A model generated the notes under the pieces. It saw only the letters and a program-made list of their open reading frames with translations, searched no databases and had not been told where the DNA came from. The translations under genes and the position numbers were made by a program. From Streptomyces lavendulae subsp. lavendulae (lineage in GTDB: Bacteria > Actinomycetota > Actinomycetes > Streptomycetales > Streptomycetaceae), in the NCBI RefSeq assembly GCF_002803845.1, contig NZ_CP024985.1, positions 2,604,001 to 2,668,000 on the forward strand: a stretch of 64,000 nucleotides of DNA. Direction: 5' to 3'. Below, piece by piece: positions 8,620 to 17,497 of the stretch (position 1 is its first letter; every line of letters starts with the position of its first letter).

Positions 8620-9558
8620 TCAGGCTGTAACCGCTCGTTCGACCAACGACTGCGCGAGTCCGGCGAGTTCCCCGCGGTCCGCGGCGGCTCCGCTGAGCCA
8701 GTGCACCCGGGGATCGCGGCGGAACCACGAGTCCTGACGGCGTGCGAAACGCTTGGTGGCCCGGACGGTCTCGGCCTTGGCCTCCTCCTCGGTGCACTCC
8801 CCCGCGAGGGCGGCCAGGACCTGCTGGTAGCCGAGGGCGCGGGAGGCGGTGATGCCCTCGCGCAGGCCCCGGGCCTCCAGGGTGCGGACCTCGTCGACCA
8901 GTCCGTCCTCCCACATCCGGTCCACGCGCAGCGCGATCCGCTCGTCGAGTTCCGGGCGGGCCACGTCGACGCCGATCTGGACGGTGTCGTAGACGGACTC
9001 GTGGCCGGGCAGGTTGGCGGTGAAGGGCTTGCCGGTGATCTCGATCACCTCCATGGCCCGGACGATGCGGCGGGTGTTGCTCGGCAGGATCGCGGCGGCC
9101 GCCGCCGGGTCGGCGGCGGCGAGGCGCGCGTGCAGGGCACCGGGGCCGCGCAGGGTGGCCTCCTCCTCCAGCCGGGCCCGGACCTCCGGGTCGGTGCCGG
9201 GGAACTCCATGGCGTCGAGCGCGCCGCGGACGTAGAGGCCGGACCCGCCGACGAGGACCGGGGTGCGGCCCTCGGCGAGCAGCTTGTCGATCTCGGCGCG
9301 GGCGAGGCGCTGGTACTCGGCGACGCTGGCGGTCTCGGTGACGTCCCAGATGTCGAGGAGGTGGTGGGGGACCCCGCCGCGTTCCTCGACCGTCAGCTTG
9401 GCGGTGCCGATGTCCATCCCGCGGTACAGCTGCATGGAGTCGGCGTTGACGACCTCGCCGTCGAAGTGTCGGGCCAGGGCGACGCCCAGATCGGACTTTC
9501 CGGCCGCGGTGGGACCGACGACGGCGATGACCCGCGGGGCGGGGGCTGCATTCCTCAC
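8620..9558 (-). CDS. miaA: tRNA dimethylallyltransferase
   Basis: Adds the isopentenyl group to A37 of UNN-reading tRNAs, the step before MiaB methylthiolation; miaB lies about 2 kb further on. The P-loop GPTAAGKS is at the N-terminus, with conserved DSMQLYRGMDIGTAK and GGSGLY segments. Length 312 aa fits the family. In Streptomyces this modification supports bldA (Leu-UUA) tRNA function. Confidence 0.96.
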   Translation of the reverse strand: MRNAAPAPRVIAVVGPTAAGKSDLGVALARHFDGEVVNADSMQLYRGMDIGTAKLTVEERGGVPHHLLDIWDVTETASVAEYQRLARAEIDKLLAEGRTPVLVGGSGLYVRGALDAMEFPGTDPEVRARLEEEATLRGPGALHARLAAADPAAAAAILPSNTRRIVRAMEVIEITGKPFTANLPGHESVYDTVQIGVDVARPELDERIALRVDRMWEDGLVDEVRTLEARGLREGITASRALGYQQVLAALAGECTEEEAKAETVRATKRFARRQDSWFRRDPRVHWLSGAAADRGELAGLAQSLVERAVTA

Positions 9559-9723
9559 CGGGACAGTCTCGCAAACCGAACGCCATGTACCCGATCGGGT
9601 TACGTGACGGGGCGCGGCGGGGGTCGTTGCCCTGAAGAGGTTCGGGCCGGGCGTACGCCCGGCGGAGGCCGGGCCGGACCACGCGGAACTTCACCCGCAC
9701 GAGTAGCGTTATGGGGAGTAGAC

Positions 9724-9942
9724 ATGGGTGTTTTCAGTCGGTTTCGTCGCCGCAAGGACGAGGCTCCGGCCGAATCCGCCGCGGCCGAGGCCGTGACGGA
9801 ACCGGCGGAGGCCGCGGACGAGGAGGCCGCCGCCGAACCCTCCGCGACGGAGGTTCCGGCGGCGGAGGCCGTGGAGATTCCGAAGCAGCAGTCTGCGGAG
9901 GCGGCCGCGGACAGCGAGGCCGGCGAAGGCGCCCGCACGTAG
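9724..9942 (+). CDS. Small acidic Ala/Glu-rich protein
   Basis: 72 aa. A basic N-terminal patch (MGVFSRFRRRKDE) is followed by a low-complexity Ala/Glu tail. The ATG is preceded by GGGGAG. It is 23 bp upstream of the antitoxin-like gene and very likely cotranscribed with it. No fold predicted; probably disordered. Function unknown. Confidence 0.75.
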   Translation: MGVFSRFRRRKDEAPAESAAAEAVTEPAEAADEEAAAEPSATEVPAAEAVEIPKQQSAEAAADSEAGEGART

Positions 9943-9965
9943 CTACCGCCACTGGAAGGTGACCC

Positions 9966-10211
9966 ATGGGCCTGCTGGACAATCTGAAGGCCAAGCTCGC
10001 TCCGGCCAAGGACAAGGTCGGCGACCTCGCGCAGCAGCACGAGGGGAAGATCGGCGAGGGGCTGGACAAGGTCGCTAAGGCCGTGGACTCCAAGACCCAC
10101 GGCAAGTACAGCGACCGGATCACGACCGGCACGGACAAGGCGAAGGACGCCCTGGGCAAGATCGCGCACAAGGACAAGCCCGGCGGGCCGACGCCGCCGG
10201 CCGCTTCCTGA
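9966..10211 (+). CDS. Antitoxin-like small protein (MT0933/Rv0909 family)
   Basis: 81-aa charged, lysine-rich helical protein with a MGLLDNLKAKLAPAKDKV start and a C-terminal DKAKDALGK segment. This resembles the Rv0909-type antitoxin family (PF14013-like, from memory). It has a good Shine-Dalgarno (GGAAGGTG). No toxin partner (Rv0910/SRPBCC-like) is adjacent; the cotranscribed neighbour is the 72-aa acidic protein. Antitoxin activity is therefore only inferred from the family. Confidence 0.75.
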   Translation: MGLLDNLKAKLAPAKDKVGDLAQQHEGKIGEGLDKVAKAVDSKTHGKYSDRITTGTDKAKDALGKIAHKDKPGGPTPPAAS

Positions 10212-10224
10212 CGCACGGTACGGA

Positions 10225-10265
10225 AAGGGGCGCGGGACCGGCAGAGCACCGGTCCCGCGCCCCTT
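10225..10265 (+). terminator. Terminator after antitoxin-like gene
   Basis: Perfect 17-bp stem (AAGGGGCGCGGGACCGG and its complement) with a 7-base loop. It lies between two convergent genes and probably serves both. Confidence 0.85.
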
Positions 10266-10289
10266 CGTCGTACGGGGTCGGGCCCCGCC

Positions 10290-10997
10290 TCAGGACCAGG
10301 CGGCCACGAAGTAGCCGACGCCGTAGGGGGCGTCCTCGTACAGCAGCCGCCCGTCGAGGCCGGCGTCCTCTGCCGCGCCCGCGAGGACCTGCCAGGGGGC
10401 GCGTCCGGCGGCCTGCAGCTCGGCGGCGAGGCCGGGGTCGAGGGCGGCCAGGGCCGCGGTGTCGGCGGAGCCGAGGGCCCGGCCGGCGGCGGCGTCGAAG
10501 GCGGCGGCGCGTTCGTCGAGGTATCCGGGTGCCTTCAGGGTCCGGCAGGCGCTGCCGTCGCCCATGACCAGCAGGGCGACGCGCGCGTCGCGCGCGGCGA
10601 GTTCCCGGCCGGTGCGCAGGCACTCCTCGGGTGCGGCGGGGCCGGCCACGCCGAGGCCCTCGACGGGGGCGGCGCCCCAGCCGGCGCGGCCCAGCAGCCA
10701 CGCGCCCACGGCCAGGGAGGCGGGCAGCGTCCGCGGCCCCTCCTCGCCCGCGCCGAGGCGGACGTCGGCGTCGACGCCGAAGCCGTGGAATCCGCCGCGG
10801 GAGCCCTGGGGGTAGGGCCCGGCGTGGTCGGCGTCGGCGGCCCCGACCACGACCAGCAGGTCGGGCCGGGAGGCGGCGAGCACGGCGAGCGCGTCGGAGC
10901 AGGCGGTACGGGCGTCGCCCAGTTCGGCGGCGGCGCCCGCGGCGACCTCCGGCACGAGGAGCGGCGGTGCGGGGCAGACGGCGGCGGCTACGAGCAT
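10290..10997 (-). CDS. Class III extradiol dioxygenase subunit B-like protein
   Basis: 235 aa with a LigB/MEMO-like fold signature: MLVAAAVCPAPPLLVPEV start, DLLVVVGAAD and GDGSACRTL segments. The family contains non-haem iron ring-cleavage enzymes and non-catalytic relatives. The usual metal-binding histidines are not obvious here, so activity is doubtful. The start ATG has a -10-like TAGGCT seven bases upstream, suggesting leaderless expression. It lies just downstream of miaB on the same strand. Confidence 0.8.
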   Translation of the reverse strand: MLVAAAVCPAPPLLVPEVAAGAAAELGDARTACSDALAVLAASRPDLLVVVGAADADHAGPYPQGSRGGFHGFGVDADVRLGAGEEGPRTLPASLAVGAWLLGRAGWGAAPVEGLGVAGPAAPEECLRTGRELAARDARVALLVMGDGSACRTLKAPGYLDERAAAFDAAAGRALGSADTAALAALDPGLAAELQAAGRAPWQVLAGAAEDAGLDGRLLYEDAPYGVGYFVAAWS

Positions 10998-11041
10998 GAT
11001 CCGCAGCCTAGGGCTTCCCCCGCCGATCGGGCCAGACCGGC

Positions 11042-11064
11042 CCCGGGCCCGTCGGGGGCCCGGG
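11042..11064 (-). terminator. Hairpin downstream of miaB
   Basis: CCCGGGCCC, 5-base loop, GGGCCCGGG, just after the miaB stop codon. Confidence 0.6.
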
Positions 11065-11084
11065 CGGACGGTCCTGGTGGGGCG

Positions 11085-12602
11085 TCAGTCGATGGCGCAG
11101 CCCGAGGTGGCGACCGGCAGCGGCGCCGGGACGCCGAGGGTGGGGATGCCGAGCATGACGCCGGCGGGCTGCGCCGGGGCGGCGTTGCGCTTCTCCCAGG
11201 CGTCGCCGGCGCGGGTGCGGCGTACCTCGCGGGTCGGGCCCTCGGCGAGCAGGTGGTGCGGGGCGGCGTAGGTGATCTCGACGGTCACCACGTCGCCGGG
11301 GCGCACGTCCTGCTCCGGCTTGGTGAAGTGCACCAGGCGGTTGTCGGGGGCGCGGCCGGAGAGGCGGGCGGTGGCGCCGTCCTTGCGGCCCTCGCCCTCG
11401 GCGACCATGACCTCCAGGGTGCGGCCGACCTGCTTCTTGTTCTCCTCCCAGGAGATCTCCTCCTGGAGGGCGACCAGGCGCATGTAGCGGTCCTGGACGA
11501 CCTCCTTGGGGACCTGGCCCTCCATGTCGGCGGCCGGGGTGCCGGGGCGCTTGGAGTACTGGAAGGTGAAGGCGTTCGCGAAGCGGGCCTCGCGGACCGC
11601 GTGCATGGTCTGCTGGAAATCCTCCTCCGTCTCGCCGGGGAAGCCCACGATGATGTCGGTGGAGATCGCGGCGTGCGGGATCGCGGCGCGGACCTTCTCG
11701 ATGATCCCGAGGAAGCGCTCCTGCCGGTAGGACCGGCGCATCGCCTTGAGGATCGGGTCGGAGCCGGACTGCATCGGCATGTGGAGCTGCGGCATCACGT
11801 TCGGGGTCTCCGCCATGGCGGCGATCACGTCGTCGGTGAAGTCGCGCGGGTGCGGGGAGGTGAAGCGGACCCGCTCCAGGCCCTCGATCTGCCCGCAGGC
11901 GCGCAGCAGCTTGCTGAAGGCCTCGCGGTCGCCGAGGTCGCTGCCGTACGCGTTGACGTTCTGGCCGAGCAGGGTGATCTCGGAGACGCCCTCGGCGACC
12001 AGCGCCTCGACCTCGGCGAGGATGTCGCCGGGGCGGCGGTCCTCCTCCTTGCCGCGCAGCGCCGGGACGATGCAGAAGGTGCAGGTGTTGTTGCAGCCGA
12101 CGGAGATCGAGACCCAGGCGGCGTACGCGGACTCGCGGCGGGTCGGGAGGGTGGAGGGGAAGGCCTCCAGCGACTCGGCAATCTCGACCTGGGCCTCCTC
12201 CTGGACGCGGGCGCGCTCCAGCAGGACGGGCAGCTTGCCGATGTTGTGCGTACCGAAGACCACGTCGACCCAGGGGGCGCGCTTGGTGATCGTGTCGCGG
12301 TCCTTCTGGGCGAGGCAGCCGCCGACGGCGATCTGCATGCCGGGGCGCTTCGTCTTCATCGGGGCGAGGCGGCCGAGGTTGCCGTAGAGCTTGTTGTCGG
12401 CGTTCTCGCGGACGGCGCAGGTGTTGAAGACGACGACGTCGGCGTCACCGTCGCAGCCCTCGGGCGCGCGGACGTAGCCGGCGTCCTCCAGCAGACCGGA
12501 GAGTCGCTCGGAGTCGTGCACGTTCATCTGGCACCCGTAGGTGCGCACCTCGTAAGTTCCCTTGGGGTCCACTGCCGGGCTCCGGTCACTGCTGCTGGTC
12601 AT
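11085..12602 (-). CDS. miaB: tRNA-2-methylthio-N6-dimethylallyladenosine synthase
   Basis: Radical-SAM methylthiotransferase acting on i6A37 made by MiaA. The N-terminal cluster-binding domain has three cysteines (YGCQMN, NTCAVR, GGCLAQ). The radical-SAM CxxxCxxC (CNNTCTFC) follows, then a C-terminal TRAM domain. 505 aa. The start ATG overlaps the stop of the upstream gene (ATGA), so the two are translationally coupled. The open frame runs on upstream, but the conserved protein begins at MTSSSDRSP. Confidence 0.95.
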   Translation of the reverse strand: MTSSSDRSPAVDPKGTYEVRTYGCQMNVHDSERLSGLLEDAGYVRAPEGCDGDADVVVFNTCAVRENADNKLYGNLGRLAPMKTKRPGMQIAVGGCLAQKDRDTITKRAPWVDVVFGTHNIGKLPVLLERARVQEEAQVEIAESLEAFPSTLPTRRESAYAAWVSISVGCNNTCTFCIVPALRGKEEDRRPGDILAEVEALVAEGVSEITLLGQNVNAYGSDLGDREAFSKLLRACGQIEGLERVRFTSPHPRDFTDDVIAAMAETPNVMPQLHMPMQSGSDPILKAMRRSYRQERFLGIIEKVRAAIPHAAISTDIIVGFPGETEEDFQQTMHAVREARFANAFTFQYSKRPGTPAADMEGQVPKEVVQDRYMRLVALQEEISWEENKKQVGRTLEVMVAEGEGRKDGATARLSGRAPDNRLVHFTKPEQDVRPGDVVTVEITYAAPHHLLAEGPTREVRRTRAGDAWEKRNAAPAQPAGVMLGIPTLGVPAPLPVATSGCAID

Positions 12603-13252
12603 GCAACAAGGGTAGGCGGTACCCGGGAGCCCTCCGGCCCCCCGTGCAGCCTGCCCGCCGGGAGGCGGCGGCCGAAGAGCACGAGCAGGAGGTCCTGGGC
12701 CTGGCCGTGGACGGCGCCGCCGCTGCCGTGGGACCAGTCGAGGTCGTCGGCGCACAGCCGGATGCCGGTCAGGTCCACGCCGAAGAAGCGCAGGCCGCGC
12801 GGGGTGACGGCGTCCAGCAGGAGGCGCAGCCGGTCCTCGGGGACGCGCCGCGGGTGGCCGAGGGCGACGGTGATGTCGAGGCCGTGGACGACGTCGTGGG
12901 CGAGGCCCCCGGTGGGACCGCCGCCCGGGGGCTTCCAGGGGTGGTGCGCGTGCTCGCGGAGCAGGGCGGCGAGCTCGCCCGTCGTGAAGGCGGCGGCGTC
13001 GCGGCGGGCGGTGCGGGCGGTCATCCGGTGGAGGCTGCCGCGCGCCTTGAGGAGCTCGGCGGCGAAGCCGGGCAGGGAGGTGCGGAAGCCGAGGGACATG
13101 TGGGCGGCGACCTCGCGGACTCTCCAGGCCGCGCACAGGGACGGGGCGTCCCACTGCGCGGGGGTGAGGGTGTCCAGTACGTCGGCCAGTTCCTGGCGTT
13201 CGGCGGCGGTGGCACGGGCGACGGCGGCGGCCGGGGCGGTGGCGGGGCTCAT
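12599..13252 (-). CDS. Maleylpyruvate isomerase/DinB-like protein
   Basis: 217 aa. Contains the mycothiol-dependent maleylpyruvate isomerase N-terminal signature of the DinB four-helix superfamily ([23 protein letters not shown] near residue 50, DVVHGLD near 142). The paired histidines could bind a divalent metal, as in the TIGR03083 family. Its stop overlaps the miaB start by 4 bp. It is divergent from the LysR gene. Actual substrate unknown; probably a mycothiol-linked transferase or detoxification function. Confidence 0.8.
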   Translation of the reverse strand: MSPATAPAAAVARATAAERQELADVLDTLTPAQWDAPSLCAAWRVREVAAHMSLGFRTSLPGFAAELLKARGSLHRMTARTARRDAAAFTTGELAALLREHAHHPWKPPGGGPTGGLAHDVVHGLDITVALGHPRRVPEDRLRLLLDAVTPRGLRFFGVDLTGIRLCADDLDWSHGSGGAVHGQAQDLLLVLFGRRLPAGRLHGGPEGSRVPPTLVA

Positions 13253-13309
13253 GGATCCAGGGTCGGCGGGAGGGCCGTCATAAGTCCAAGAGCGGGTCCT
13301 TCTGCGATC

Positions 13310-13315
13310 TAGAAT
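13310..13315 (+). promoter_or_regulatory. -10 element of the LysR gene (leaderless)
   Basis: TAGAAT eight bases before the ATG at 13324 with no Shine-Dalgarno. It lies in the 71-bp gap shared with the divergent MPI-like gene, where LysR autoregulation would be expected. Confidence 0.5.
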
Positions 13316-13323
13316 CCGTGGTT

Positions 13324-14277
13324 ATGGAACTGGCGCAGCTGCGTTATTTCGTCGCGGTGGTGGAGGAGGGCGGGTTCACCCGGGCGGGGGCGCGGCTGCA
13401 CGTGTCCCAGCCGGGGGTGAGCGCGCAGGTCGCACAGCTGGAGCGGGAGCTCGGGCAGCGGCTGCTCGACCGGTCCGGCCGGCGGGTCACGCCTACGGAG
13501 GCGGGCGAGGCGGTACTCGGCTACGCGCGGGCCGCGCTGGCGGCGGTGGAGGGGATCCGGCGGACGGCCGACGCCTTCTCCGGGCTGCTGCGGGGGCGGG
13601 TGGCGCTCGGGCTGATCCCGGGGGCGGCGGGCGTCTCGGTGGGGGCGTTCGACGTGGTCGCGCTGCTCGGGGACTTCCACGACGCGCACCCCCAGGTGGA
13701 GATCTCCCTGGCCGAGGACACCTCCGAGCGGATGCTGGCGGCCCTGCGGGGCGGGACGCTGGACCTGGCGGTGGTGGGGCTGGGCGGGGAGCCGCCGACC
13801 GGGATCTCCTGGCAGCTGCTGCTCGACGAACCCCTGGTGGCGGCGGTACGGGCCGACGATCCCCTGGTCCGCGCGGCGGTGGACGGCGGGATCCCGCTCG
13901 GGGCGCTGCGCGGGCGGGCGCTGATCGGCCTGCCGCGTGGCACGGGGCTGCGGGGAGTGCTGGAGCGGGCCTGCGCGGCGGCCGGGTTCACGCCCCGGGT
14001 CGACTTCGAGGCGGCCGCTCCGGCGGTGCTGGCGCGACTGGCCGCGCGGGGTCTGGGGGTGGCGGTGATCCCGGCGGGCGCCGAGTCGGGCGCCGGTCCG
14101 GGGCTTCGCGCGCTGCGGATCACCGACCCGGAGCTGAGCGGGCGGGTGGCCCTGGCCTGGCGCACCGACGGCCCGTCGGGCCCGGCGGCCCGCAGCCTCC
14201 TGACGCTCCTGCGCGCCGCCGTCCCGGCCACGGACCACCCGGACCCCACGGGCAGCCCGGCCGGCGGGGACGGGTGA
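13324..14277 (+). CDS. LysR-family transcriptional regulator
   Basis: 317 aa. The N-terminal winged HTH is typical (MELAQLRYFVAVVEEGGFTR ... VSQPGVSAQVAQLERELG), with a C-terminal periplasmic-binding-like effector domain. A GTG two codons earlier (13318) is also in frame; the ATG at 13324 fits the family start. It is divergent from the maleylpyruvate isomerase-like gene, its most likely target. Effector unknown. Confidence 0.92.
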   Translation: MELAQLRYFVAVVEEGGFTRAGARLHVSQPGVSAQVAQLERELGQRLLDRSGRRVTPTEAGEAVLGYARAALAAVEGIRRTADAFSGLLRGRVALGLIPGAAGVSVGAFDVVALLGDFHDAHPQVEISLAEDTSERMLAALRGGTLDLAVVGLGGEPPTGISWQLLLDEPLVAAVRADDPLVRAAVDGGIPLGALRGRALIGLPRGTGLRGVLERACAAAGFTPRVDFEAAAPAVLARLAARGLGVAVIPAGAESGAGPGLRALRITDPELSGRVALAWRTDGPSGPAARSLLTLLRAAVPATDHPDPTGSPAGGDG

Positions 14278-14331
14278 GGGCGGCGGGTCGGTCCCGCGCT
14301 CCGGGCGCCGGCGGTACCGAGCACGGCGGTG

Positions 14332-14363
14332 TGGGGTGGGGGTGGGGCGGGGGTGGGGCGGGC
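14332..14363 (+). other. G-quadruplex-forming G tract
   Basis: Six runs of three to five G separated by single bases (GGGGTGGGGGTGGGGCGGGG ...), 40-70 bases before the TAXI gene start. Confidence 0.6.
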
Positions 14364-14404
14364 GGCCCGTGACAGGACGGCGGGCGGGTGGCAGGATCGC
14401 CCGC

Positions 14405-15400
14405 ATGTTCCGCGTACCTCCCCGTATCTCCCGGCGCCGCGCCCTCCAGGGCCTGGTCGCCGTGGTCGGTGTGCTCGCGGCGCTGCTCTGGTGGCTGAAC
14501 CCCTTCGGGAAGCAGGAGCTGAAGGGGGACCTCACCTTCAGCACGGGAGTCCGTACCGGCGTCTACCACCTCTACGGCCAGCTGCTGGAGCAGGCGCTCG
14601 CGAGCGACCTGCCCGGGGTCAAGGTCCGGCTGCGGACCAGTGAGGGGTCGCAGCAGAACCTCCAGCGGGTGGCCGACGGGGAGGCCGACTTCACGGTGGC
14701 GACGGCGGACGCGGTGTCCAAGTACCGGCTGGACGGCAAGCCGGGCGCGTCGCGGCTGCGCGGGGTCGCCCGGCTCTACGACGACTACGTGCAGCTGGTG
14801 GTGCCCGCCAGCTCCCCCGTGCAGTCGGCCCGGGACCTGCGCGGCAAGCGGGTCGCGGTCGGCCAGGACGGTTCGGGGGTCCGGCTGATCTCGGAACGGC
14901 TGCTGACGGCGGCGAAGCTGGACCCGACCAAGGACATCACGCCGGTCGCGATAGGCATCGACACCATGCCCGCGGAGCTGGAGGCGGGCCGGATCGACGC
15001 CTTCTTCTGGTCGGGCGGGCTGCCGACGAACGCGGTGCGCGAGCTGTCGGAGCGTTTCGACATCCGGCTGGTGCAGCTGGGCGACCTGGTGGAGCGGCTC
15101 CAGGCCAGCGGGAGCCCCGCCCGCTACTACCGCCCCGCCGTGATGCCGCAGGACGCGTACGCGCGGGCCCGCAACACCTCGTCGGTGGCCACCCTGGCGG
15201 TGCCGAACCTGCTGGTGACCCGCGAGGACACGAGTGAGGCCCTGACGGAGCAGTTCACCCGCACGGTGATCCTCAGCCGCGACCGGATCGGGCACGAGGT
15301 GCACGCGGCGCAGCTGGTGGACCTGCGGACGGCGATCTACACGGACCCGCTCGACCTGCACGAGGGGGCCCGGCGCTACTACCGCTCGGTCAAGCCGTAG
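14405..15400 (+). CDS. TAXI-family TRAP transporter solute-binding protein
   Basis: 331 aa with an N-terminal membrane anchor (ALQGLVAVVGVLAALLWWL) and the TAXI extracytoplasmic binding fold: FSTGVRTGVYHLYGQLLE, a GSQQNL ligand-loop segment and KRVAVGQDGSG. TRAP systems need DctQ/M-type membrane subunits, and none is nearby, so this is an orphan binding protein or works with a distant permease. I chose the ATG at 14405, which starts directly with the basic/hydrophobic anchor. It converges on and overlaps the ROK gene by 11 bp. Confidence 0.88.
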   Translation: MFRVPPRISRRRALQGLVAVVGVLAALLWWLNPFGKQELKGDLTFSTGVRTGVYHLYGQLLEQALASDLPGVKVRLRTSEGSQQNLQRVADGEADFTVATADAVSKYRLDGKPGASRLRGVARLYDDYVQLVVPASSPVQSARDLRGKRVAVGQDGSGVRLISERLLTAAKLDPTKDITPVAIGIDTMPAELEAGRIDAFFWSGGLPTNAVRELSERFDIRLVQLGDLVERLQASGSPARYYRPAVMPQDAYARARNTSSVATLAVPNLLVTREDTSEALTEQFTRTVILSRDRIGHEVHAAQLVDLRTAIYTDPLDLHEGARRYYRSVKP

Positions 15401-16391
15401 CGGCACCGCCGCCGGGCAGCAGCAGCATCGCGGCGGCGGCCGCGCCGATCAGACCGGCGTGGGTGCCCAGCGCGGCCGGGACGACCCGCAGGTCCCGTAC
15501 GAAGGACAGGGTCGCGTACGAGGCCAGGTGGCGCCGGACCGGTTCGAAGAGGGTGTCCCCGCTCGCGGCGACCCCGCCCCCGATGACGGCGATGTCGGTC
15601 TCGACCAGGGTCGCGGTGGCGGCGATGGCGGCGGCCAGGGCGCGGCCGGCCCGGTCGAAGGCGGCCAGGGCCACCGGGTCGCCGGCCTGGGCGGAGGCGG
15701 CCACTCCGGCCGCCGTCGGGTCGGGGCCGGTCCAGCCCTGGTCCCGGGCCCAGCGGGCGATGGCGGTGCCCGAGGCCAGGGATTCGACGCAGCCGCGGCC
15801 TCCGCAGGCGCACGGCTCCCCGTCGAAGGCGACGCTGATGTGGCCGATGTGACCGGCATTGCCGGTGGGGCCGGTGTGGAGTTGGTTGTTGAGGATCAGG
15901 CCGCCGCCGACACCGGTGGAGACCACCATGCACAGGGCGTTCGCGTGGCCCCGGGCCGCGCCCAGCCAGTGTTCCGCGGCCGTCATCGCCACGCCGTCGC
16001 CGGCCAGGACCACCGGGATCCGGGCGCCCCGCGCCCGCAGGGCGGCGGCGACCCGGTCCTGGACGGGGAAACCGCGCCAGGCGCCGATGTTGACCGGGCT
16101 CACCGTGCCCCGGGACGTGTCCACCGGGCCCGCGCTGCCGATGCCGCAGCGTACGGCCTGCTCCCACATCGGGGCTCCGGACAGGTCCGCGACGACCTCG
16201 CCGACGGCCGCCATGACCGTTTCGGCGTCGGCGGCGCGCGGGGTCGGGCGGCGGGTGACGGCGGTCATGGTGCCGTCGGGGTGGACCAGCGCCCCGGCGA
16301 TCTTCGTGCCGCCGATGTCGATCGCCACGGTCGGTCCGGTGACCGCGGCGACGGTACGGGGCGCGGGGAAGGCTGAGATGGGGCTGGTCAC
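15390..16391 (-). CDS. ROK-family sugar kinase
   Basis: 333 aa. Phosphate-binding loop AIDIGGTKIAGAL at the N-terminus; the ROK zinc motif CACGGRGCVE is intact, preceded by GHIGHI. The catalytic Asp is kept (AGDGVAM), although the family-typical NDAN is altered. The GTG start at 16391 has AGGAG eight bases upstream. It is third in the minus-strand run after GH38 and LacI, so it probably phosphorylates mannose or N-acetylglucosamine released by those enzymes. ROK repressors carry an N-terminal HTH; this protein has none. Confidence 0.9.
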   Translation of the reverse strand: MTSPISAFPAPRTVAAVTGPTVAIDIGGTKIAGALVHPDGTMTAVTRRPTPRAADAETVMAAVGEVVADLSGAPMWEQAVRCGIGSAGPVDTSRGTVSPVNIGAWRGFPVQDRVAAALRARGARIPVVLAGDGVAMTAAEHWLGAARGHANALCMVVSTGVGGGLILNNQLHTGPTGNAGHIGHISVAFDGEPCACGGRGCVESLASGTAIARWARDQGWTGPDPTAAGVAASAQAGDPVALAAFDRAGRALAAAIAATATLVETDIAVIGGGVAASGDTLFEPVRRHLASYATLSFVRDLRVVPAALGTHAGLIGAAAAAMLLLPGGGAATA

Positions 16392-16419
16392 GGTGGGCGC
16401 TCCTGAGAAGGGTCGGATT

Positions 16420-17490
16420 TCAGTATGCGGCCGGTGGCGGGGACGTACTCTCGCGGGGTTCGAGCCGGGGCAGCTCGCTCTCGCGGGCGCGGGGCGGACC
16501 ACCGGCGAGGACGGCCAGGAGTTCCTCGGCGGCGAGCCGGCCGAAGCCTGCGGTGTCGCGGACCAGGGCGGTCAGCCGGGGGTGGGTGACCCGGCACAGG
16601 GCGGAGTCGTCCCAGGCCACGATCGAGAGCCCGCCGGGGACGGGGATGCCCAGCTCGGCGGCGACGGCGCTGCCGGCCACCGCCATCACGTCGTTGTCGT
16701 AGACGAGGGCGGTGGGCGGTTCCGGTTCGGCGAGGACCCGGCGGGTGGCGGCGGCGCCCTCGGTGTCGGAGTAGTCGGTGGGCACGGAACGCACCTGCCC
16801 CGCGGGGAGTCCGAGCCGTTCGGCCTCGGCGCGCAGTGCGGCGACGCGGCGGGCGGTGTGGGCCAGGCCGGGCAGGCCCGCGATGTGGACGATGCGGCGG
16901 TGGCCGAGCCCGTGGAGGTGGTCCAGGACCTCGGTCATGGCGCGGGTGTCGTCGGCCCAGACCCGCGACACGGACGGCCCTTCCCCTCCCCCGCCGTCCC
17001 CTCCCTCGCCGTCACCTTCACCGCCGTAGCCGCCGATCAGGACGGCGGGCAGGCCGAGTCCGGCGAGGAGTTCGGGGCGCGGGTCGTTCGTGCGCGGGTC
17101 GACCACGAGGACCCCGTCCACGCGGCGTTCGGCCCACCAGCGGCGGTGGACGGCGCATTCCGCTTCGATGTCCTCGACCACCTGGAAGAGCAGTGCGATC
17201 CGTTCGGCGGAGAGCACCTCCTGGATGCCGGAGACCAGTTGGAGGAAGAAGGATTCGACGCCGAGGGTGTGCGCGGGACGGGCCAGGACCAGGCCGACGG
17301 CTCCGGAGCGCTCGCCGGAGAGGGCGCGGGCCGCGCTGTTGGGCTGCCAGCCGAGCTCCTCGGTGACCCGCCGGATCCGGGCCCGGGTCTGCTCGGACAC
17401 CCCGGGGCGGCCGTTGAGCGCGAAGGAGACGGCGCTCTCGGACACCCCGGCCCGGCGGGCGATGTCCTTGATGGTGGGTCTGCGGGCCAT
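16420..17490 (-). CDS. LacI-family transcriptional regulator
   Basis: 356 aa. The LacI HTH (PTIKDIARRAGVSESAVSFA, then hinge helix SAARALSG) precedes a periplasmic-binding-like sensor domain. It sits 7 bp downstream of the GH38 gene and 28 bp upstream of the ROK kinase, so it should be the local repressor of the glycan operon pair. The inducer is likely a mannose-containing saccharide. A glycine-rich insert (GEGDGEGGDGGGG) near residue 160 is unusual. Confidence 0.93.
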   Translation of the reverse strand: MARRPTIKDIARRAGVSESAVSFALNGRPGVSEQTRARIRRVTEELGWQPNSAARALSGERSGAVGLVLARPAHTLGVESFFLQLVSGIQEVLSAERIALLFQVVEDIEAECAVHRRWWAERRVDGVLVVDPRTNDPRPELLAGLGLPAVLIGGYGGEGDGEGGDGGGGEGPSVSRVWADDTRAMTEVLDHLHGLGHRRIVHIAGLPGLAHTARRVAALRAEAERLGLPAGQVRSVPTDYSDTEGAAATRRVLAEPEPPTALVYDNDVMAVAGSAVAAELGIPVPGGLSIVAWDDSALCRVTHPRLTALVRDTAGFGRLAAEELLAVLAGGPPRARESELPRLEPRESTSPPPAAY

Positions 17491-17497
17491 GCCTGCC

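Noticed and set aside
15390..16391. ROK protein as a transcriptional repressor
   Set aside because: No N-terminal HTH; it begins directly with the phosphate-binding loop.
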